Assembly (NCBI GenBank): GCA_002725925.1
Contig: PBRL01000030.1
Location: forward strand, 77,258-85,780
Reading direction: 5' to 3'
Source of the DNA: Chloroflexota bacterium
GTDB lineage: Bacteria; Chloroflexota; Dehalococcoidia; Lucifugimonadales; Lucifugimonadaceae
Length of the DNA: 8,523 nt
In this document: piece by piece, positions 5,944 through 8,523 of the stretch
How positions within the stretch are numbered: the first letter of the stretch is position 1
Layout of the letters: every line of letters starts with the position of its first letter
Translations under genes and position numbers: made by a program
Notes under the pieces: model-generated
Told to the model about the DNA's origin: nothing
Database searches by the model: none
Seen by the model: only the letters and a program-made list of their open reading frames with translations

Positions 5944-6888
5944 ATGCCCCATGCAGATCAAAATCAGTTAAACGCTTTTGAGAAAGGATGTGCGATAGTT
6001 CGTTGGGTTAAACCGACAATTATCAACATGTCGGGAAGAGATGCATTGGATCTTCTCCATCGACTCACGACGAAAGAGTTGATGACTGTTAGCGTGGGGA
6101 CAGCTCGTCGAACTGTACTAACATCGAATCGTGGTCGTGTTATAGATGTATTTCTTGTCGCTCACGTTTCTCAGAATGCTTTGCTTCTCATTTCTGATTC
6201 AACGGATCCAACCAAAACGATCTCGGCTATAGATTATTTCACAATTGCTGAAGACTCTGAGCTAAAGGATCTTTCGGGCTCCCATGACCGGATTTCATTA
6301 GTTGGCCCTAAAGCCGTTGAAGTTGCGGCGTCGGTGTTAGGGTTTACCATTGATTCTGATAGTGTGAGAAACGTGGATTATAATGATTCAAAAGTGACGG
6401 TTTCCTCAGATACTTCTCGTGGCGTTACCTGGCTAGATGTTGTAATTCGTACTTCTAAACCGGACTTGGTGTCGACATTTGCATCAGCTGGTGCAGTTGA
6501 GGTCAATTCGGATAATTTTAGGTTGTTTCGAATATTGCAGGAAATTCCCGGTTCAGATTGCGAATATGGTGACCATGCGAACCCTATAGAAGCAGGACTT
6601 TTTTCTCTTATAGATTTCGATAAAGGTTGTTACGTTGGTCAAGAAGTGATCGCTCGACTTGATACCTATGGCAAGGTACAACGGAGCATTAAAGTATTGG
6701 AATCGAATTCCCCGCTCGCAGAAGGTGACAAGCTTACTTCAGGATCAATATTGGCAGGTGTTGTTACGAGTTCCTCTTTATTGGCCAATCGTGATGGACG
6801 TTACTTGAGTTTGGCTTTAGTACGAAAAGCTTTTTGTAAGTCAGCGTCGGTGGTTGCCTCTGAAGGGATATCAGCGGTGGTCCGTTAA
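5944..6888 (+). CDS. ygfZ: YgfZ/GcvT-like folate-binding protein, Fe-S cluster maturation factor
   Basis: A 314-residue member of the YgfZ branch of the GcvT (aminomethyltransferase) fold. In E. coli, YgfZ uses tetrahydrofolate and supports Fe-S enzymes such as MiaB. The diagnostic motif KGCYVGQE (227-234) with the conserved Cys229 is exact, followed by VIARLDTYGKVQRSIKVL (235-252). NPIEAGL (213-219) just before it matches the usual family pattern. The N-terminal half (about 12-110) is the folate-barrel region, with LDLLHRLTTKEL (35-46) and TVLTSNRGRVIDVF (57-70). The C-terminal barrel ends in LALVRKA (290-296), typical of the family. It is not the glycine-cleavage T-protein, which is longer and lacks KGCYxGQE. 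The start is ATG at 5944 without a strong ribosome site. The stop lies five bases from that of the convergent SDR gene. Confidence 0.92.
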   Translation: MPHADQNQLNAFEKGCAIVRWVKPTIINMSGRDALDLLHRLTTKELMTVSVGTARRTVLTSNRGRVIDVFLVAHVSQNALLLISDSTDPTKTISAIDYFTIAEDSELKDLSGSHDRISLVGPKAVEVAASVLGFTIDSDSVRNVDYNDSKVTVSSDTSRGVTWLDVVIRTSKPDLVSTFASAGAVEVNSDNFRLFRILQEIPGSDCEYGDHANPIEAGLFSLIDFDKGCYVGQEVIARLDTYGKVQRSIKVLESNSPLAEGDKLTSGSILAGVVTSSSLLANRDGRYLSLALVRKAFCKSASVVASEGISAVVR

Positions 6889-6893
6889 TCAGA

Positions 6894-7661
6894 TTATCCG
6901 TGTCGCAAAGTTTCTCCACCATCGACAACGACTACTTGCCCACGGATCATCTCTGCATCAGAACCACATAACATTGCTACGACGTTTGAAACGTCTTCCG
7001 GGGTGATTGTTCTTCCGGCTGGGGTAGGACGAGATGCAATGTTTTTTACACCAAGTTGATCCGGGAATGCATCCAGAGCTTCTGTCATTACGAATCCAGC
7101 AGAAACGGTATTTACAGCAATTCCTTTCGGACCGAGTTCTACTGCTAAGTAACGAGTCACAGCCTCTATAGCTGCTTTTGATACGCCTACTGCGAAATAG
7201 GCTGGTAATACCCGGGTCGACCCAGGGCTTGAGATGTTGATTATTCGACCGCCATCTGGCATTAGTCGAGATGCTGCTATGGAAAGCATCCAAGGGCCAC
7301 GAGCATTTATACTCATAGTCCAGTCCCAGTGCTTTGCTGAAAGTTCATCTGTTGGAAGCATGACCCCTGAAGCGGCATTGTTCACCAAAATATCTAGCTG
7401 ACCGAATTGTTCTTCAATTTTACTGACCAGTGAATTGATTGCAGTTTCATCCCCCACGTGGGCCTTCATACGGGTTGTTTTAATTCCCTGTATCTTAAGT
7501 TCCTCAACTGTAGCTTTAGCGGCATCATGATTTTTAAGATAATTGATGATTACCGTCGCTCCACGACGACCTAACTCCAGAGCGATTGACCTGCCGATTC
7601 CGCGTGAACCGCCAGTTACCAATGCTATTTTCCCCGAAAGATTTGGCTTTATTGTCAACAA
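6894..7661 (-). CDS. fabL: FabL-like enoyl-ACP reductase / short-chain dehydrogenase (Tyr-x6-Lys type)
   Basis: A 255-residue classical SDR with the Rossmann motif TGGSRGIG (16-23), NNAAS (94-98) and NISSPGS (142-148). The catalytic site reads YFAVGVSK, giving Tyr155 and Lys162 separated by six residues rather than the three of FabG-type SDRs. This Tyr-x6-Lys spacing is characteristic of FabL (enoyl-ACP reductase III). The C-terminal half also has FabL features: VGVSKAAIEAVTRYLAVEL (158-176), TPAGR (213-217) and AEMIRGQVVVVDGG (236-249). The likely role is NADPH-dependent reduction of enoyl-ACP in fatty-acid elongation, though FabL-like SDRs with other substrates exist. The start is TTG at 7661 or the adjacent TTG at 7658. 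No ATG is available, because an in-frame TAA lies at 7674-7676. It follows a second SDR on the same strand after a 74-base gap. Confidence 0.87.
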   Translation of the reverse strand: MLTIKPNLSGKIALVTGGSRGIGRSIALELGRRGATVIINYLKNHDAAKATVEELKIQGIKTTRMKAHVGDETAINSLVSKIEEQFGQLDILVNNAASGVMLPTDELSAKHWDWTMSINARGPWMLSIAASRLMPDGGRIINISSPGSTRVLPAYFAVGVSKAAIEAVTRYLAVELGPKGIAVNTVSAGFVMTEALDAFPDQLGVKNIASRPTPAGRTITPEDVSNVVAMLCGSDAEMIRGQVVVVDGGETLRHG

Positions 7662-7695
7662 TGTTATCCGTGTTTAATACGAGACATAACTTGAT

Positions 7696-7725
7696 TAAAT
7701 ATTAACAGTACCCGGTTTGTATCAA
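7696..7725 (-). promoter_or_regulatory. weak promoter candidate for the FabL-like SDR
   Basis: On the minus strand TTGATA (7725-7720) matches the -35 consensus at five of six bases. TATTTA (7701-7696) is a poor -10 at an 18-bp spacing. The gap between the two SDR genes is AT-rich, so a chance match is quite possible. Confidence 0.25.
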
Positions 7726-7735
7726 GGTTGGAGGG

Positions 7736-7876
7736 TTAAATTGCCATCCCACCATCGACACGTATGATATCGCCGGTGATGTACTGAGCTTCATCAGTTG
7801 TTAGAAATACTATTGTTGGTGCTACTTCTAATGCACGAGCACGAGTCGTGGCTTCGCAGGCAGCCACCCCAAGTAC
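7736..7876 (-). CDS. C-terminal fragment of a second short-chain dehydrogenase (FabG-like), truncated at the junction
   Basis: The minus-strand frame ends with TAA at 7738-7736 and encodes the classical SDR C-terminus: EVAPTIVFLTTDEAQYITG, then DIIRVDGGMAI. This is the NAD(P)-cofactor and substrate-loop end of FabG-like 3-oxoacyl-ACP reductases and their relatives. Only about 36-40 residues look like SDR. Further upstream the frame reads VLGVAACEA, without family character, and hits TGA at 7879-7877. About 200 N-terminal residues, including the Rossmann motif and catalytic Ser-Tyr-Lys, are absent. The true limit of homology is probably near 7850-7858. The same strand and small gap suggest it was co-transcribed with the FabL-like gene. 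The exact SDR subfamily cannot be determined from this piece. Confidence 0.8.
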   Translation of the reverse strand, partial: VLGVAACEATTRARALEVAPTIVFLTTDEAQYITGDIIRVDGGMAI

Positions 7877-7880
7877 TCAA
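7845..7880. other. junction between bacterial chromosome and phage DNA
   Basis: Left of this interval the minus strand encodes an SDR C-terminus. Right of it the plus strand encodes a phage structural protein. Both coding sequences are truncated here, and codon use shifts to A/T-ending codons with AGA, AAA and AAT frequent. No direct repeat, tRNA end, integrase gene or transposon end is visible. A chimeric join made during assembly or DNA amplification is the likeliest explanation. A true recombination event is possible but less likely. Confidence 0.75.
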
Positions 7881-8523
7881 CCTACGTTAATGTTCCATTA
7901 TTTGTCAGGTGATACTTTCGATGACGGAGAAACAATCGCAGCCGGTTCAGTACAAGCAACTGTTGTTAGTGCAGCAGGAGCATCAGGTATTGAGGGTGCA
8001 ACTGGTAATGGTTCGGTTGTTAGTGTCGATACAGGCGTATTTTATGTTGGTGGATTCTTCCTCTTTACCCCCGCAAATACTATAATCATGGATGCCTATT
8101 CCAAAACTCCTTCTGGGAGAATTGGATTAGAAATTACAGAATCAACAAAAACAAGTGATGATGATCCTCTATTACTTGATCCCGCATCAGGTACTTATAA
8201 CTATGCGGCTCCAGGGGCAGCAAGATATAAAGTTGAGTTAGCCTTAAAAAATAAAGCACTTACCTCAACAGATCCAGTTCTACAACTTGCAGATGAAAAT
8301 TTTATTCAGCTATTAAAAGTTATTAGTGGTGTTAAGAATGAAGAAGTTAAATATCCCATGTATGGGGAACTTGAAAAAACTTTAGCAAGGCGAACATTCG
8401 ATGAATCTGGTGATTATACAATTACTCCATTTAATTTAGATCTAAAAATTCATAGAGGAATTTCAGGATTAACTGTTGCATCAGGTGTTGATGGTACTAC
8501 AGTACATGGAAATAATACTTTAT
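7860..8523 (+). CDS. virion structural protein of a T4-like marine phage (DUF4815 type), partial at both ends
   Basis: An open plus-strand frame continues to the right edge, ending in an incomplete codon. In-frame stop-free sequence extends left into the SDR antisense region, so the 5' limit is set by content and not by a start. An in-frame ATG at 7890 is probably internal. Counting from it, 211 residues are visible. Landmarks are FSDGETI-like FDDGETI (10-16), GVFYVGGFF (49-57), SGRIGLEITES (75-85), DDDPLLLDPASGTYNYAAPGA (split across 90-110), RYKVELAL (112-119) and LEKTLARRTFDESGDYTI (161-178). The pattern 'LLDPA.G..NY.APGA.R.K..L' is that of DUF4815 proteins, and the LARRTFDESGDY block is familiar from structural proteins of marine T4-like myoviruses infecting cyanobacteria or pelagic Alphaproteobacteria. 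The precise virion role (baseplate, neck or fibre) and the host are not determined. AT-rich codon use differs from all genes to the left. Confidence 0.8.

Noticed and set aside
6958..7293. 111-codon minus-strand open frame in another frame inside the FabL-like SDR
   Set aside because: It is Ser/Arg-rich shadow coding of the SDR in an alternative frame, with no own ribosome site.
7736..8523. Prophage or integrated element
   Set aside because: Only one truncated structural gene is present. There is no integrase, no att repeat and no lysogeny gene, and T4-like phages do not usually integrate. A chimeric join is simpler.
1..8523. CRISPR array, tRNA, rRNA, insertion sequence or toxin-antitoxin pair
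   Set aside because: I looked for regular short repeats, cloverleaf-like segments, transposase motifs and small paired ORFs on both strands and found none.

Overview
The window holds ten essentially complete genes from one bacterial chromosome (about 22-7661), the 3' end of an eleventh (SDR, about 7736-7858), and then an abrupt change at about 7845-7880 into a piece of a tailed-phage structural gene that runs off the right edge. The bacterial part has moderate GC content, tightly packed genes and several TTG starts. A DUF1385/YqhQ membrane protein, a fused HisIE and a FabL-type reductase suggest a Chloroflexota-like (perhaps marine SAR202/Dehalococcoidia-type) or Firmicutes-like lineage. That placement is inference from protein flavour only and is not firm.

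Layout. A DUF1385 membrane protein (22-1020, +) meets a minus-strand histidine cluster tail to tail with a 4-base overlap. Transcribed right to left, the cluster is hisH (4656-5330), hisA (3892-4629), a class I SAM methyltransferase (3279-3854), hisF (2457-3263), a HAD-family hydrolase (1713-2456) and the fused hisIE (1017-1643). It carries PRPP-AMP processing (HisI/HisE), the isomerase (HisA) and both subunits of imidazole-glycerol-phosphate synthase (HisH glutaminase, HisF cyclase). hisG, hisD, hisB and hisC are not in the window. The HAD hydrolase is an attractive but unproven candidate for the histidinol-phosphate phosphatase step. It follows hisF in the same reading frame, separated only by a TAA stop.

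A 179-bp intergenic region (5331-5509) separates hisH from two plus-strand genes that both relate to iron-sulfur clusters: an A-type Fe-S carrier (IscA/ErpA type, 5510-5872) and a YgfZ/GcvT-like folate-dependent Fe-S factor (5944-6888). YgfZ converges on a minus-strand SDR (6894-7661) that carries the Tyr-x6-Lys catalytic spacing and C-terminal signature of FabL enoyl-ACP reductases. Upstream of it lies the last ~40 codons of a second, FabG-like SDR.

That second SDR is cut off at about 7850. From about 7860-7880 to the end, the plus strand is open and encodes a DUF4815-type virion structural protein resembling those of marine T4-like myoviruses (cyanophages, pelagiphages). Composition and codon use change at the same place. 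Both genes are truncated at the join, and no integrase, attachment-site repeat or transposase is visible, so a chimeric assembly or amplification join is the most economical reading. I see no rRNA, tRNA, CRISPR array or insertion sequence, and no convincing new multi-gene system.
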